Shown: positions 9,531 to 18,989, counted from the stretch's first letter. The stretch is 64,000 bases of DNA from Candidatus Companilactobacillus pullicola (GCA_019116025.1 DXCM01000035.1:1-64000); one strand, 5' to 3'. Translations and numbers: made by a program. The notes: generated by a model not told the origin, from the sequence alone.

Positions 9531-10512
9531 TCTTTATTTCATCCCGATATTTCTTGGGTGTCATACCAACAAATTCCTCAAATCTTCTATAAAAGTTAGT
9601 CATATTATTGATTCCAACTTTTTCAGCAACATCATTAACATTCAATGTTTCATCCTGTAAAAGTATTTTAGCCCGTTCCATACGTTGATAATTAATCAAT
9701 TCCTTAAATGTTTTCCCCGTATTTTGATGGATAACTCGGCTAATATGAGAGGGACTGTAATTAATTTGTTGGCAAAATTTATTCAGTTCGCCTTCTTTAT
9801 AATTTTCTTGAATATACTTATTGACTGCAGAAATAATTTTTTGAATGCGTAAATTGGAATTATCAAAGTTGGTTTCAACTGGTTTTAATCGAATCAAAGT
9901 CATAAATATTATCATAATATAATTGTCAATGACGGCACTAGCAAATTTTTTCTTATCCAAATCTTCACATAATATATTCTGAATTGAATTACGGATAATT
10001 GGTAAATTATTTGTAGAGAAGAACAAAAAATGGTTGTGGGCGTATTGATGACTCATTAATTCAATCATAAAATTGGGCAAAGAGTTATTTTTATCAGATT
10101 TAATAATGGTATTTTCAAAAAAATTATTATCTAAAATTATATTAATTCCTAAATCATTCTTAGAAGTGGGCAAAACTGCATGAGGAACATACTTATCCAA
10201 TATAATTAAGTCACCTTTTTTTAAAAGAATCTTTTGGCCTTCGACTAACATTGTTATTGTTCCTGAATAAACATAGGTCAAGACAATAAAATGATAGGTA
10301 TGGTAGGGGACTCTACTCATATTTCTTCGATGTAACTGAATCAGATGATTACCACTATTAAAAGGCCGGTCATCATTAAAAATAAAGAGTTGTTCATCCT
10401 TGTAAGGCACTGATTCATACTTATTTTGGAAATGCTCTCGTATTTCATCACTAGTAGCACGATTATAAGTCGAAGGACCTGACAAAAATTCTTCTAAATC
10501 TTGATAATTCAT
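9526..10512 (-). CDS. AraC-family regulator, divergent from PTS EIIC-GH78 unit
   Basis: The 328-residue protein has an N-terminal cupin sensor (YHTYHFIVLTYVYSGTITML, then LKKGDLIILDKYVPHAV) and a C-terminal AraC DNA-binding domain (LNKFCQQINYSPSHISRVIH, then VNDVAEKVGINNMTNFYRRF; the ending TPKKYRDE is typical). AAAGGAG precedes the ATG. It is divergent from the PTS permease at 10636, with a cre site between them, so it probably activates that permease and the GH78 enzyme. The inducer is unknown. Confidence 0.88.
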   Translation of the reverse strand: MNYQDLEEFLSGPSTYNRATSDEIREHFQNKYESVPYKDEQLFIFNDDRPFNSGNHLIQLHRRNMSRVPYHTYHFIVLTYVYSGTITMLVEGQKILLKKGDLIILDKYVPHAVLPTSKNDLGINIILDNNFFENTIIKSDKNNSLPNFMIELMSHQYAHNHFLFFSTNNLPIIRNSIQNILCEDLDKKKFASAVIDNYIMIIFMTLIRLKPVETNFDNSNLRIQKIISAVNKYIQENYKEGELNKFCQQINYSPSHISRVIHQNTGKTFKELINYQRMERAKILLQDETLNVNDVAEKVGINNMTNFYRRFEEFVGMTPKKYRDEIKK

Positions 10513-10568
10513 TCTTGCACTCCTTTGATATCAAAAAAAGATACTTTTTAAAATAGATTATCGCATTG

Positions 10569-10582
10569 TGAAAGCGCTATAC
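10569..10582 (+). promoter_or_regulatory. cre site upstream of PTS EIIC
   Basis: TGAAAGCGCTATAC keeps the TGAAAGCG core; the last two positions deviate. It lies 54 nt before the permease start, in the divergent intergenic region. Confidence 0.6.
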
Positions 10583-10635
10583 TAATTGCTATTATAGCAT
10601 CGTAAAGAAAGAATAATTCAAAGGGGTGCACTATT

Positions 10636-11931
10636 TTGAGTAATATTATGGATAAGTTTCAATCCTCATTAGGTAAATTATCAATGGCCTTTAATAAGAA
10701 TATCTATATAAATGCTATTAAAAATGGAATGTTAGCATACATGCCGTTCACAGTTATTACTTCCGTATTCTTAATCATTGGTAATTTTCCGGTTCCAAGT
10801 GTCAATGCTTGGATGGCTTCACTTTTCAATCTAACTGTTACACAATGGTCAACTAAGCTGGCCATCGTTAACGATGCCAGTTTAGCTATTGGTGGTTTAC
10901 TAGTTCTGCTAGCAGTATCAAGAACGCTTGCTGACGAAATGAAAATCAATGGCATGCAAGTAATGCTCACATCAGTAGTTAGTTTTATGGTTTTAACACC
11001 TTACAAAACTACTAAAGCCGGTAGCTTTTTAGACATTACAACTATTGGAGCTCAATCAATTTTTCTAGCTATTTTAGTATCTATTGCAGTTGCCGTGATT
11101 TATCGAGCAATTGACCGTAAAGGTATCAAGATTAAAATGCCAGCTTCAGTTCCTCCAGCAGTTTCATCTCCATTTGAATCACTAATTCCATCGTTTGTAG
11201 TTATTACGCTATTTTGGATATTTAGATTAGTTTTAGACAACTTTGCTAAATTAAGTGCTTTGGAATTATTTAACATGATCTTAGGAACACCATTAAAGGC
11301 AATGGGTGGTTCACTAATTGGTATTATTTTAGTTAAAATGTTCGGTCAACTTCTATGGTTCTTTGGTATCCATGGTGATTCAATCGTTAACGGTGTTATG
11401 ACACCGATTTTTCAAGTTTTACAAGATGAGAATAAAACAGCCAGTTTAGCACATCACGCTATTCCTAACATTATTTCTCAGAGTTTCTGGGATGGATTTG
11501 CCAGTATCGGTGTTATCGGATCAATCTTCGCTATTATCTTAATTGCACATAGTCATCGTTATAGTGAGATGAAAAAGGTTGCTGGGATTCCATATCTTTT
11601 CAATATTGGGGAACCAACACTCTTCGGTATTCCACTAATGCTTAATGTAACTTACTTTATTCCCTTATTATTCAGTAATGTAGTATCCATCGTGATTTCT
11701 TATACGGCATTTGCTCTACACTTAGTACCGCTACCAACCGGTTTAGTACAAGTACCTTGGACAACTCCAATTGTAATCAGTGGTTATCTAGTAACAGGTA
11801 GTATTTCTGGAGCTATTTTACAACTAGTTTGTTTTGTTGCTGTCATTTTGGTTTGGTTACCATTCGTCAAAATTGCTGACAAAGAAATAATGGTTGAAGA
11901 AAAGCAGGAAGAGGAGAAACAAAATGAGTAA
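10636..11931 (+). CDS. PTS sugar permease, EIIC of the lactose/cellobiose family
   Basis: The 431-residue membrane protein shows EIIC features of the Lac/Cel family, with a conserved block around WFFGIHGDSIVNGVMTPIF and NIGEPTLFGIPLMLN. No EIIA or EIIB domain is fused or encoded next to it, so it must borrow these from elsewhere in the genome. The start is TTG at 10636, with AAAGGGGTG 8 nt upstream; an ATG 12 nt later is too far from it. It overlaps the GH78 gene by 8 nt. Pairing with a rhamnosidase-type enzyme suggests uptake and phosphorylation of a rhamnosyl-glucose disaccharide or glycoside. That is inference. Confidence 0.87.
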   Translation: MSNIMDKFQSSLGKLSMAFNKNIYINAIKNGMLAYMPFTVITSVFLIIGNFPVPSVNAWMASLFNLTVTQWSTKLAIVNDASLAIGGLLVLLAVSRTLADEMKINGMQVMLTSVVSFMVLTPYKTTKAGSFLDITTIGAQSIFLAILVSIAVAVIYRAIDRKGIKIKMPASVPPAVSSPFESLIPSFVVITLFWIFRLVLDNFAKLSALELFNMILGTPLKAMGGSLIGIILVKMFGQLLWFFGIHGDSIVNGVMTPIFQVLQDENKTASLAHHAIPNIISQSFWDGFASIGVIGSIFAIILIAHSHRYSEMKKVAGIPYLFNIGEPTLFGIPLMLNVTYFIPLLFSNVVSIVISYTAFALHLVPLPTGLVQVPWTTPIVISGYLVTGSISGAILQLVCFVAVILVWLPFVKIADKEIMVEEKQEEEKQNE

Positions 11932-14197
11932 AAAGGAATTTGTTGGTAATTGGATACAAGCTCCTCAAATGGACTACGGACCCGATGATCGTAACTATTA
12001 TTTACAAAATCCTAATCCAATTTTCACACAGACATTTGAAATCACGGATTTAAATAATATTAAATTAAAGATTGCTGCATTAGGATATTATATCGTTCGT
12101 ATTAATGACAATCGTGTCGGAAATTTTGAATTGAATAATGACTGGACCGATTTTTCTAAAAGAATTTACTATGACGAATACGATGTTACAGATTTAATTA
12201 AAAAGGGTAAAAACGAGATTGAAGTCGAATTAGGAAATGGGATGTACAATCCAGTACCACTAAGATTATTTGGTAAATATAATTTGCGTCAACGCCTAGC
12301 AAGAATCGGTGAACCAAAATTTATTCTCAACTTATTCAATAATGAAGATCTAATTCAACTTTCCAATAAAGAATGGTTGGTTCACCAGGGAAATATTACG
12401 ATGAATAATCTATATTTAGGTGAACACGTTGATTTCACACAATCTAAAGCTAAAGATGTTTCCGCAATAGAAATCCCAGTTGATAAACAAGATCAGAAAA
12501 ATATGTCTGCCAGTTTCATCCCTAAAATAAAAAGAACCGGAATCGTCACGCCATCACATGTTTCTCAAGTTGAAAACGACGTATTGATTGATTTTGGCGA
12601 AACTATCAGTGGATTCATAAGTCTAGCAATCAATGGGTATGCGCATCAAAATATCTCCCTAAAATATAGTGAGACTATGGAAAATGGAAAATTATTGTTC
12701 AATACTTCCTACGCCGGTAATATAGGTGAAATCTCTGAAATCACTGGAGGTCCAGGCGCTCCTGAAAAAGCCATTCAAGAAGATCAAATAATTTGTCGCG
12801 AAGGTTCTCAGACTTTTGAAAACAAATTTACATATCATTCATTTAGATATGTTTTGATTTCTAATGTCGATAAAAATGATTTGTCCAAAATTAAAGCTGT
12901 TTATGTACATACCAGCTTAGAACAAATTGGAAAAGTAGCAACAGATAATAACTATTTAAACCAATTGTTTACTGTAGGAATAAGAACAAAGCTCAACAAT
13001 GTTCATTCTGTTTTCGAAGACTGCGCACGTGAAAGGTTAGGTTATGGTGGCGATATAGTTGCTCTGGCAAATTCAAATTTATACAGTTTTGATCTTAAAA
13101 AATTCTATGAAAAAACTATTTCCGATTTCGTACTTGAGCAAACAAAGAATGGTGGTATTCCTGAAACAGCTCCATACATGGGTATTCAAACTAATGGTAC
13201 TGGACGAGGTGAGGGGCCTATTCTTTGGCAATTAGTTCTGCCATATCTTCTTTGGAAACATTATCAATTTTACGGGGACAAAACTCTAGTAAGTAAATAC
13301 TATGAGGCTGCTAAAAAACAATATGACTATCTTCAATCAATTCCAGTGGATAAATTAGCTAATGATTGCATTGGTGATCATGGAAGTATCCTTGTTAAAA
13401 GCTTTTATGATAAAACTCCGGATAAATTGTTAATTGGTTATTGTACAATTCTCGGTTTCAGTATTTTAATGGAACGCTTAGCCATCATTTTAAATAGAAA
13501 TACTGATGCTGACAAAATAGATAGTCAGAAAGAAACCTTAATTAAGACTATTAAATCGAAATTCTCTAATGATGACAGAACTCTTGGCCAAGGGACTCAA
13601 AGTGGTTTAGCTTTCGCTATACTTTTGAAACTAGGTGACAAGCAAACACTTTTGAAAGCTCTGATTAAACAAATAAAAACTGATAATGGTATCTTTACCG
13701 CAGGAATATTTGGAATGCCCGTATTATATCGTGTGCTTCATGAAAATGGTTATGATGATATTGTAGACAATTGGCTTAAACAAAAGAGTGAAGTTGGCTT
13801 TTATAATATGTTAAGTAATGGAAACCAAGTTTTATCAGAACTCTTCAGAAATAAGCACTCATCGGCCAATCACGCGATGTTCTCAAGTTATATTCAATGG
13901 TATTATGAAGCACTTGGAGGAATACAAATTAGTAATTCAGCTGTTGGTTGTTCAGATATTATTATCAATCCTTACTTTGACAAAGGAACAAACCACGTTG
14001 ACTGTCAATTAAAGACTGTTGCTGGAACTATTCAATCTAAATGGCAAAGAATTGATCAACAAATTGAATTACAATTACAAATTCCTAAAGACATAACTTA
14101 TCATTTGAATATTTCTGATAAATATCATACGAAGTCATCAAATACAATTACACAGGGTAATTACGTTTTGATAAGATGTCTCATTAGTGAAGAATAA
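11924..14197 (+). CDS. GH78-family alpha-L-rhamnosidase-type glycosidase
   Basis: The 757-residue protein has an N-terminal beta-sandwich (ALGYYIVRINDNRVG, DWTDFSKRIYYDEYDVTDLI), a second binding domain (VLIDFGETISGFISL, YHSFRYVLIS) and an (alpha/alpha)6 barrel. The barrel begins with EDCARERLGYGGD (Glu365-Asp366, with Glu370 in the place of the family's general acid). The motif is two residues shorter than the classical DCPQRDERLGW. No signal peptide. The ATG at 11924 is chosen for the GAGGAG in front of it; the gene overlaps the PTS permease by 8 nt, so the two are coupled. It probably cleaves rhamnosyl from a phosphorylated or free disaccharide glycoside. Exact sugar not proven. Confidence 0.8.
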   Translation: MSKKEFVGNWIQAPQMDYGPDDRNYYLQNPNPIFTQTFEITDLNNIKLKIAALGYYIVRINDNRVGNFELNNDWTDFSKRIYYDEYDVTDLIKKGKNEIEVELGNGMYNPVPLRLFGKYNLRQRLARIGEPKFILNLFNNEDLIQLSNKEWLVHQGNITMNNLYLGEHVDFTQSKAKDVSAIEIPVDKQDQKNMSASFIPKIKRTGIVTPSHVSQVENDVLIDFGETISGFISLAINGYAHQNISLKYSETMENGKLLFNTSYAGNIGEISEITGGPGAPEKAIQEDQIICREGSQTFENKFTYHSFRYVLISNVDKNDLSKIKAVYVHTSLEQIGKVATDNNYLNQLFTVGIRTKLNNVHSVFEDCARERLGYGGDIVALANSNLYSFDLKKFYEKTISDFVLEQTKNGGIPETAPYMGIQTNGTGRGEGPILWQLVLPYLLWKHYQFYGDKTLVSKYYEAAKKQYDYLQSIPVDKLANDCIGDHGSILVKSFYDKTPDKLLIGYCTILGFSILMERLAIILNRNTDADKIDSQKETLIKTIKSKFSNDDRTLGQGTQSGLAFAILLKLGDKQTLLKALIKQIKTDNGIFTAGIFGMPVLYRVLHENGYDDIVDNWLKQKSEVGFYNMLSNGNQVLSELFRNKHSSANHAMFSSYIQWYYEALGGIQISNSAVGCSDIIINPYFDKGTNHVDCQLKTVAGTIQSKWQRIDQQIELQLQIPKDITYHLNISDKYHTKSSNTITQGNYVLIRCLISEE

Positions 14198-14204
14198 TTT
14201 CCAC

Positions 14205-14236
14205 AAAAATAGCCGATCTTTTGATCGACTATTTTT
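14205..14236. terminator. Bidirectional terminator
   Basis: AAAAATAGCCGATC, a TTTT loop and GATCGACTATTTTT form a strong hairpin with one mismatch. It lies between the convergent GH78 and AraC genes. Confidence 0.85.
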
Positions 14237-14272
14237 CTATTTATTAATTGAATTCGTTTCAACACATATATT

Positions 14273-15364
14273 TCACTTCTTTTGTTTACGAAAAGAGGTT
14301 GGTGTAATGCCAACTTCCTTTTTAAATATCGTTGAAAATTGACTTTGATTATTGTATCCAGAATCATAAGCAATTTCTTCAATAGATTTTTTAGTAAAAA
14401 TCAAATAATGCTGTGCTTGTTTAATCTTTTCACGGTTTATTAGATTAATTAACGAATGTCCCGTTTCCTTCTTAAAAAGATGTTGTAAATAAGATGTACT
14501 TACTCCGATTGATTGGGCGATTTCGTTTACGCTCGTAATACTACGAAAATTAGCGTAAATATATTCTTGCGCTTGATAAACAGTTGACGTTAAATTCATT
14601 CTTTTATGACGGATTATACGATTAATAAAAATTTCTCCAATTGCACGCGAGTATTCATAGTAATTTAAAATGGTCGAGTCTTTTTCAATCTGTTTAATAA
14701 TATGATCACTCAAACCGTAAGCTTGACTGGCGGGCAATCCACCGGCAATCGCTGCACGAGTGTACAAAGTTGTTGCTGCAATTGCCATATCCTTTGCATC
14801 ACGGTTTTTATCTTTACTAAAAGTTCCAAAGTTTCCTTCTTTAATAAAAATTGAAAAGAACTTATTAAATCGAGCTAAATTTCCCTGGGTCACAGCATCC
14901 ATTAACTCTTTTTCTGACAAATAACCTTCGTAAGTACTATTATTATTTGTCGGTTCGTCGTCGATACTTTCGCCAACCAGAATTTTCTCTTGAATACTAT
15001 TAATGTGGGGCCATTTTTGAAAGAACATATAATAAAGACAACTCATTTGATTACTAAATTCCTTATAGTCCAACATGGGAGCTTTTCGCAAATAACCCCC
15101 TTTGCCGCTAGTCGTAAAATCAGGGTTCCAACCAATAATTTTATAGTTGTCTAATTTAAAAATACCCAAACTACTTTTGTTGGTAATCAAATATATATCT
15201 AGTTCAGAACTAAGTGGTGCTTTTTTTATCAAATTTTCTTTTAAATTTGGAGCTAGAGGCGGGGTATAGCGGGCAACCATCTCATTATTTTCATTTAGAA
15301 CATAAAGACTGAGATTACATGCTGCGTGATAATTATATAGAATTGTTTCATTACTTTTATTCAT
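14273..15364 (-). CDS. AraC-family regulator with long sensor domain
   Basis: The 363-residue protein ends in an AraC double helix-turn-helix (VNEIAQSIGVSTSYLQHLFK, then IEEIAYDSGYNNQSQFSTIF, finishing TPTSFRKQ). The N-terminal 250 residues do not look like the cupin of the other AraC genes here. They begin YNYHAACNLSLYVLNENNEM and resemble the YesN/PocR-like sensor type seen next to sugar genes, though I cannot name the domain with certainty. The ATG at 15364 has only a weak AAGAAG-type ribosome site. It is divergent from the MFS-apiosidase-MBL unit, with two cre-like sites in between, so it is the likely regulator of that unit. Confidence 0.85.
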   Translation of the reverse strand: MNKSNETILYNYHAACNLSLYVLNENNEMVARYTPPLAPNLKENLIKKAPLSSELDIYLITNKSSLGIFKLDNYKIIGWNPDFTTSGKGGYLRKAPMLDYKEFSNQMSCLYYMFFQKWPHINSIQEKILVGESIDDEPTNNNSTYEGYLSEKELMDAVTQGNLARFNKFFSIFIKEGNFGTFSKDKNRDAKDMAIAATTLYTRAAIAGGLPASQAYGLSDHIIKQIEKDSTILNYYEYSRAIGEIFINRIIRHKRMNLTSTVYQAQEYIYANFRSITSVNEIAQSIGVSTSYLQHLFKKETGHSLINLINREKIKQAQHYLIFTKKSIEEIAYDSGYNNQSQFSTIFKKEVGITPTSFRKQKK

Positions 15365-15403
15365 TCGATTATCTTTAACTTCTTTTTTACTTTTATAGTA
15401 TCA

Positions 15404-15417
15404 TGAAAGCGTTTGTA
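15404..15417 (+). promoter_or_regulatory. cre-like site near AraC promoter
   Basis: TGAAAGCGTTTGTA keeps the core and deviates at the 3' end. It is 40 nt upstream of the AraC start codon. Confidence 0.5.
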
Positions 15418-15490
15418 TAAATAACATATTTTTGTAAAAAATAACATAAATTCAAAAGTGAGTTTTATTAAAGTTCATATACTAAATAGA

Positions 15491-15504
15491 TGTAAGCGCT
15501 TAAC
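15491..15504 (+). promoter_or_regulatory. cre site upstream of MFS-apiosidase unit
   Basis: TGTAAGCGCTTAAC is centred about 48 nt before the MFS start. The half TGTAAGCG and its partner CGCTTAACA are nearly palindromic. Confidence 0.6.
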
Positions 15505-15544
15505 AAAAAGTTAACTAATTCTATAGTTAGAGAGGAAAGTTCAA

Positions 15545-16762
15545 ATGAACATAAGTAAATCAAAAAAATGGTTATTAATTATTTCATTGATGGCTGTCTC
15601 AATTGTCGAACAAGCAACAGGTGCAACAGCTTCGACAACACCATTAATGGCTAAAAGTTTTCCTAATATCTCACAGGCAAATATTCAAATGGTAACTACC
15701 TTTGGTGCAATTGCCACAACAATATTCATTTTCATTAGTGGATTGATTGCCAATAAATTCAGTCAAAAGAGAATTGCTATTATCGGATTAATTATTGCTG
15801 CTATTTTTTCAATTGTTCCGGCCATTTCAAAAAGTTATTTAGTTATTTTAGCCTCCAGAGCCTTAATGGGTGTCGGAGTTGGATTAGCTAATCCTATTGC
15901 CGTTGCACTTTTAAGTGAATTCTTCGAGGGTCATGAATTAGATAACTTGATGGGGTGGAGATCGTCAATTGCAAGTTTAGGATCATCCTTTATTACAATG
16001 CTAGCTGGACTTCTAATGGTTAGTGATTGGCATAATGCTTATTGGGCATATTTAGTATTTGTTCCAGCATTACTTTTGCTTATCTTCTTTGTTCCGAATC
16101 CTGAAAAAGAGGGATTACAGGCCAGAGCAGAACAAGCCGCTAAAGATAAAAACCAAAAGGTTGAAAGCAAACAGTTACCAACACATGCAGAATTACGCGT
16201 GATCCTAATATCATTAGCAATGTTCATCATCATGGGTACTGTTATGACAATTATGTTGAATTTAGCTGTCATGTACGTTCAACAAGGAATTGGATCCCCT
16301 ACTGATGCAAGTACAACTTTAAGTATTTGGAGTATGACTCAGGTACTTGGAGGTATTATATTTGGCTGGTTATATAAACATATAGGTAAATATGTCTTCC
16401 CACTGGGAGTATTTGTATTCGGATTAACTTTTGCAGCATTAGCATTTGTAAGAAATCAACCAACCATTTATGCATTAATGGTACTAAATGGATTAATTGG
16501 TGGTACAGCAATGCCATTTATGTTTACTAGAATCGCTGAATTATCTAATAGCAAAACTAATACATTCAATAATGGACTAGTTTTAATTGGTTCAAATATT
16601 GCTTCATTTTTAGCTCCATATTTTAGCATGTTATTAGGACAGGGATCGGCTAGGATTGCTGTTCAAAATGCCGGGTTTTTATCAGTAATACTATCAGTTG
16701 TAATTTTATTAGTAATGTATTTTGCATTTAAAGAAAAAACACAAATCGTAAAAGTTAATTAA
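15545..16762 (+). CDS. MFS permease (island paralogue 3)
   Basis: The 405-residue protein has about 12 membrane segments. The N-terminal TASTTPLMAKSFPNISQANI carries the same KSFPN motif as the permeases at 942 and 6717. A hydrophilic central loop (about 190-215, KEGLQARAEQAAKDKNQK) separates the two six-helix halves, as in other MFS carriers. AGAGGAAAG precedes the ATG. It is the first gene of a unit with the apiosidase-like and MBL-fold genes, so it probably imports an apiose-containing or related branched glycoside. The regulator is probably the divergent AraC protein. Substrate is inferred from the neighbours only. Confidence 0.82.
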   Translation: MNISKSKKWLLIISLMAVSIVEQATGATASTTPLMAKSFPNISQANIQMVTTFGAIATTIFIFISGLIANKFSQKRIAIIGLIIAAIFSIVPAISKSYLVILASRALMGVGVGLANPIAVALLSEFFEGHELDNLMGWRSSIASLGSSFITMLAGLLMVSDWHNAYWAYLVFVPALLLLIFFVPNPEKEGLQARAEQAAKDKNQKVESKQLPTHAELRVILISLAMFIIMGTVMTIMLNLAVMYVQQGIGSPTDASTTLSIWSMTQVLGGIIFGWLYKHIGKYVFPLGVFVFGLTFAALAFVRNQPTIYALMVLNGLIGGTAMPFMFTRIAELSNSKTNTFNNGLVLIGSNIASFLAPYFSMLLGQGSARIAVQNAGFLSVILSVVILLVMYFAFKEKTQIVKVN

Positions 16763-16768
16763 AAAAGT

Positions 16769-16806
16769 GAAGAGACTTAATTCATTAATTTGAGTGAAGT
16801 CTCTTC
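16769..16806 (+). other. Intergenic hairpin between MFS and apiosidase-like gene
   Basis: GAAGAGACTT and AAGTCTCTTC are a perfect 10-bp inverted repeat with an 18-nt loop, only 10 nt before the ribosome site of the next gene. No T-run follows, so it is more likely an mRNA processing or stability element than a terminator. Confidence 0.6.
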
Positions 16807-16829
16807 TAATATATAGAAAGGATTTAATT

Positions 16830-18110
16830 ATGCTTACAGTTAAAGACAAATATTTGTATTCCAAAGGACGACGTATATTTTATTTAGCAGATACGAATTG
16901 GGGAGCTTTTTCTAGTATCAATATGAATGACTGGAAATATTATTTACACACTAGAAAAGAACAAGGATTTAATGCCATTCAAATAAATTTGCTTCGTCAA
17001 TGGGACAATGGAGAACCTCTAAAGGGGAGAAATCCATTTCCAATCAGTAAGGAAATAGATGGTAAATACAAATATGATTATACTAAAATCAATGAGTCAT
17101 ATTTTGATAATGCTGAGAAAATGCTTGACGAAATGATGAAGATAAATATGATTCCAAGCTTAGTCCTACTATGGGGAAATTATGTGCCAGGAACTTGGAT
17201 GAGAGGAATATCCCCAAATAATATAATGCCATTTGAAGACATAAAACCCTATATTGAGTATGTCGTCGAAAGATTTAAAAAGTATCACCCATTATGGATT
17301 GTCAGTGGTGATGTTGGTTTTGGAAAAGCAGAAGGTCCTGATCCAGAGAAAACAAAAAAATATTACCAAGAAGTTTTAAATGTAGCTAAAACAGTAGATA
17401 CAAAAGGTATTTTTTCCTTTCACATTAATGGTGGCTCATCATATTTACCGCAAGAGTTTCTAAAAGAAGTAAATGTTTTCCTATATCAATCAGGACACGA
17501 TATTAGTACCCAGTCCTCTGCCTACAGTATTCCCAGACAGTTGCGCAAACGTGGTTTCAAGGGACCAATAATTGACTCAGAGCTTTGCTATGAAGGACTG
17601 ATTGAAATTAGTAAAGATAACCTTGAACGATATCATGATTATGATGTAAGAAAAGCGGCTTGGGAGGCAGTTTTAAGTGGGGCTGATGCAGGCCTAGGAT
17701 ATGGCACCTTTGGAATCTGGCCCTGGACAGATTCTACCCGTCCAGAAACATTGGCCAGAAATATTTTTACCCGTGATCTAAAACCCTTTGACTGGCGTGT
17801 TTGTTTGAACTTAAAGGGAGCAAGAGACCTTGGCTTCTTAAAACAATTAATGTTGAATTTGTCAAAAGATGAATTAATGCCTATTAATAATAAAAGTAAG
17901 GACTTCTTTGCCGCTGAAAGTAGAAACCATATATTAATTTATCTTCCAACTAATAACACATTTAATTTTGATGACTTAGGTTTAACAGTTGATTGTTGTC
18001 AGGTTGTCGAACTTGACTCTAATGATATTAAAGAAGGTACCATTATAAATAATACTTTACAGTTAGGGACATCTTTAGAGGACAAGCTGATTGTTATTGA
18101 TAAAAAATAA
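16830..18110 (+). CDS. GH140-like glycosidase (apiosidase-like, DUF4038 type)
   Basis: The 426-residue protein has the DUF4038/GH140 TIM-barrel start (FYLADTNWGAFSSINMNDWK, then GFNAIQINLL). Two acidic residues sit where apiosidases have theirs: Asp161 in WIVSGDVGFG and Glu251 in IIDSELCYEG. A small C-terminal beta domain follows. It has no signal peptide, unlike the secreted GH140 enzymes of gut Bacteroides. The ATG at 16830 follows AAAGG; the frame extends 12 codons further upstream, but that part overlaps the hairpin. It probably releases apiose or a similar pentose from plant glycosides. The family match is good; the substrate is by analogy. Confidence 0.75.
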   Translation: MLTVKDKYLYSKGRRIFYLADTNWGAFSSINMNDWKYYLHTRKEQGFNAIQINLLRQWDNGEPLKGRNPFPISKEIDGKYKYDYTKINESYFDNAEKMLDEMMKINMIPSLVLLWGNYVPGTWMRGISPNNIMPFEDIKPYIEYVVERFKKYHPLWIVSGDVGFGKAEGPDPEKTKKYYQEVLNVAKTVDTKGIFSFHINGGSSYLPQEFLKEVNVFLYQSGHDISTQSSAYSIPRQLRKRGFKGPIIDSELCYEGLIEISKDNLERYHDYDVRKAAWEAVLSGADAGLGYGTFGIWPWTDSTRPETLARNIFTRDLKPFDWRVCLNLKGARDLGFLKQLMLNLSKDELMPINNKSKDFFAAESRNHILIYLPTNNTFNFDDLGLTVDCCQVVELDSNDIKEGTIINNTLQLGTSLEDKLIVIDKK

Positions 18111-18126
18111 GAAGGAGGAGTTTGAA

Positions 18127-18981
18127 ATGACAGAGTACTTTACAACAAAAAAATTGAATGATCATTTAATACTGATTCAGACTGTCACAGGTGAAGACCT
18201 GTATTTTATCCAAGGTGAAAAACATGCTGTTTTAATTGATACTAGTGTGGGTATGAGTCCTTTAAAACCCTTGATTGATGGGCTGGCTCGAACAGATTAT
18301 GATATCATTTTATCTCATGGACATATTGATCATGCTATGGGCGCAATAGAATTTCTACCAGAACATAAAGTCTATATGAATCTTGCTGATCGTTTAGTAT
18401 ATGATGGTATGGCGGATCTAAAGCAAAGGACAGAATATACTAAAATGTCCATCCCAGAAACCATTGATTACAATGATTTACCAATCGCTCCTGTTAATGC
18501 AGTTCACGCTGACGATGAATTTCATAACTTAGTAGATGGAGAAATTTTTGATCTTGGTGGTATTCATATTCAGGCTTTTAGTTTCCCTGGCCACACACCT
18601 GGAATGATGGCATTGTTATTAAAAGAAGACAGAATACTAATAACAGGCGATGGAGCTAACCGCTCAACGTTTGTTTGGGATAATTATGCACCTAGTTTAC
18701 ATAGCTACCTGTCTAGTTTGAAGGAGTTACAAAGAAGAACTGATGGATTATATGATCATATTTTTATTACACATGGTAATTATGAAGTGAGTCCCATGCT
18801 TTTACAGAATTTGATAAACCTTTGTGCTGATATTTTTGCTGGTAAAGTAGACAATATCCCATTTGAATTCATGGGTAATAAGGCCTTGATTGCGAAGAAA
18901 ATTGACTTTTCAATTCCTGGATATCCCAAGCGAATCGACGGTGGTGATGGTAATATCTTTTACAATCCAAATAATTTATAA
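18127..18981 (+). CDS. Metallo-beta-lactamase-fold hydrolase
   Basis: The 284-residue protein has the metal-binding HxHxDH motif His64-Gly-His66-Ile-Asp68-His69, then FPGHTPGMMALL and the metal-bridging Asp in LITGDGANRSTF, and ends with a later His in FITHGNYEV. This is the glyoxalase-II/lactonase-like branch, probably with two zinc ions. AAGGAGGAG precedes the ATG at 18127. It follows the apiosidase-like gene by 16 nt and ends at a terminator, so it belongs to the glycoside unit. It could hydrolyse a lactone or ester produced during glycoside breakdown. That function is guesswork from position. Confidence 0.8.
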   Translation: MTEYFTTKKLNDHLILIQTVTGEDLYFIQGEKHAVLIDTSVGMSPLKPLIDGLARTDYDIILSHGHIDHAMGAIEFLPEHKVYMNLADRLVYDGMADLKQRTEYTKMSIPETIDYNDLPIAPVNAVHADDEFHNLVDGEIFDLGGIHIQAFSFPGHTPGMMALLLKEDRILITGDGANRSTFVWDNYAPSLHSYLSSLKELQRRTDGLYDHIFITHGNYEVSPMLLQNLINLCADIFAGKVDNIPFEFMGNKALIAKKIDFSIPGYPKRIDGGDGNIFYNPNNL

Positions 18982-18989
18982 AATTTTTC

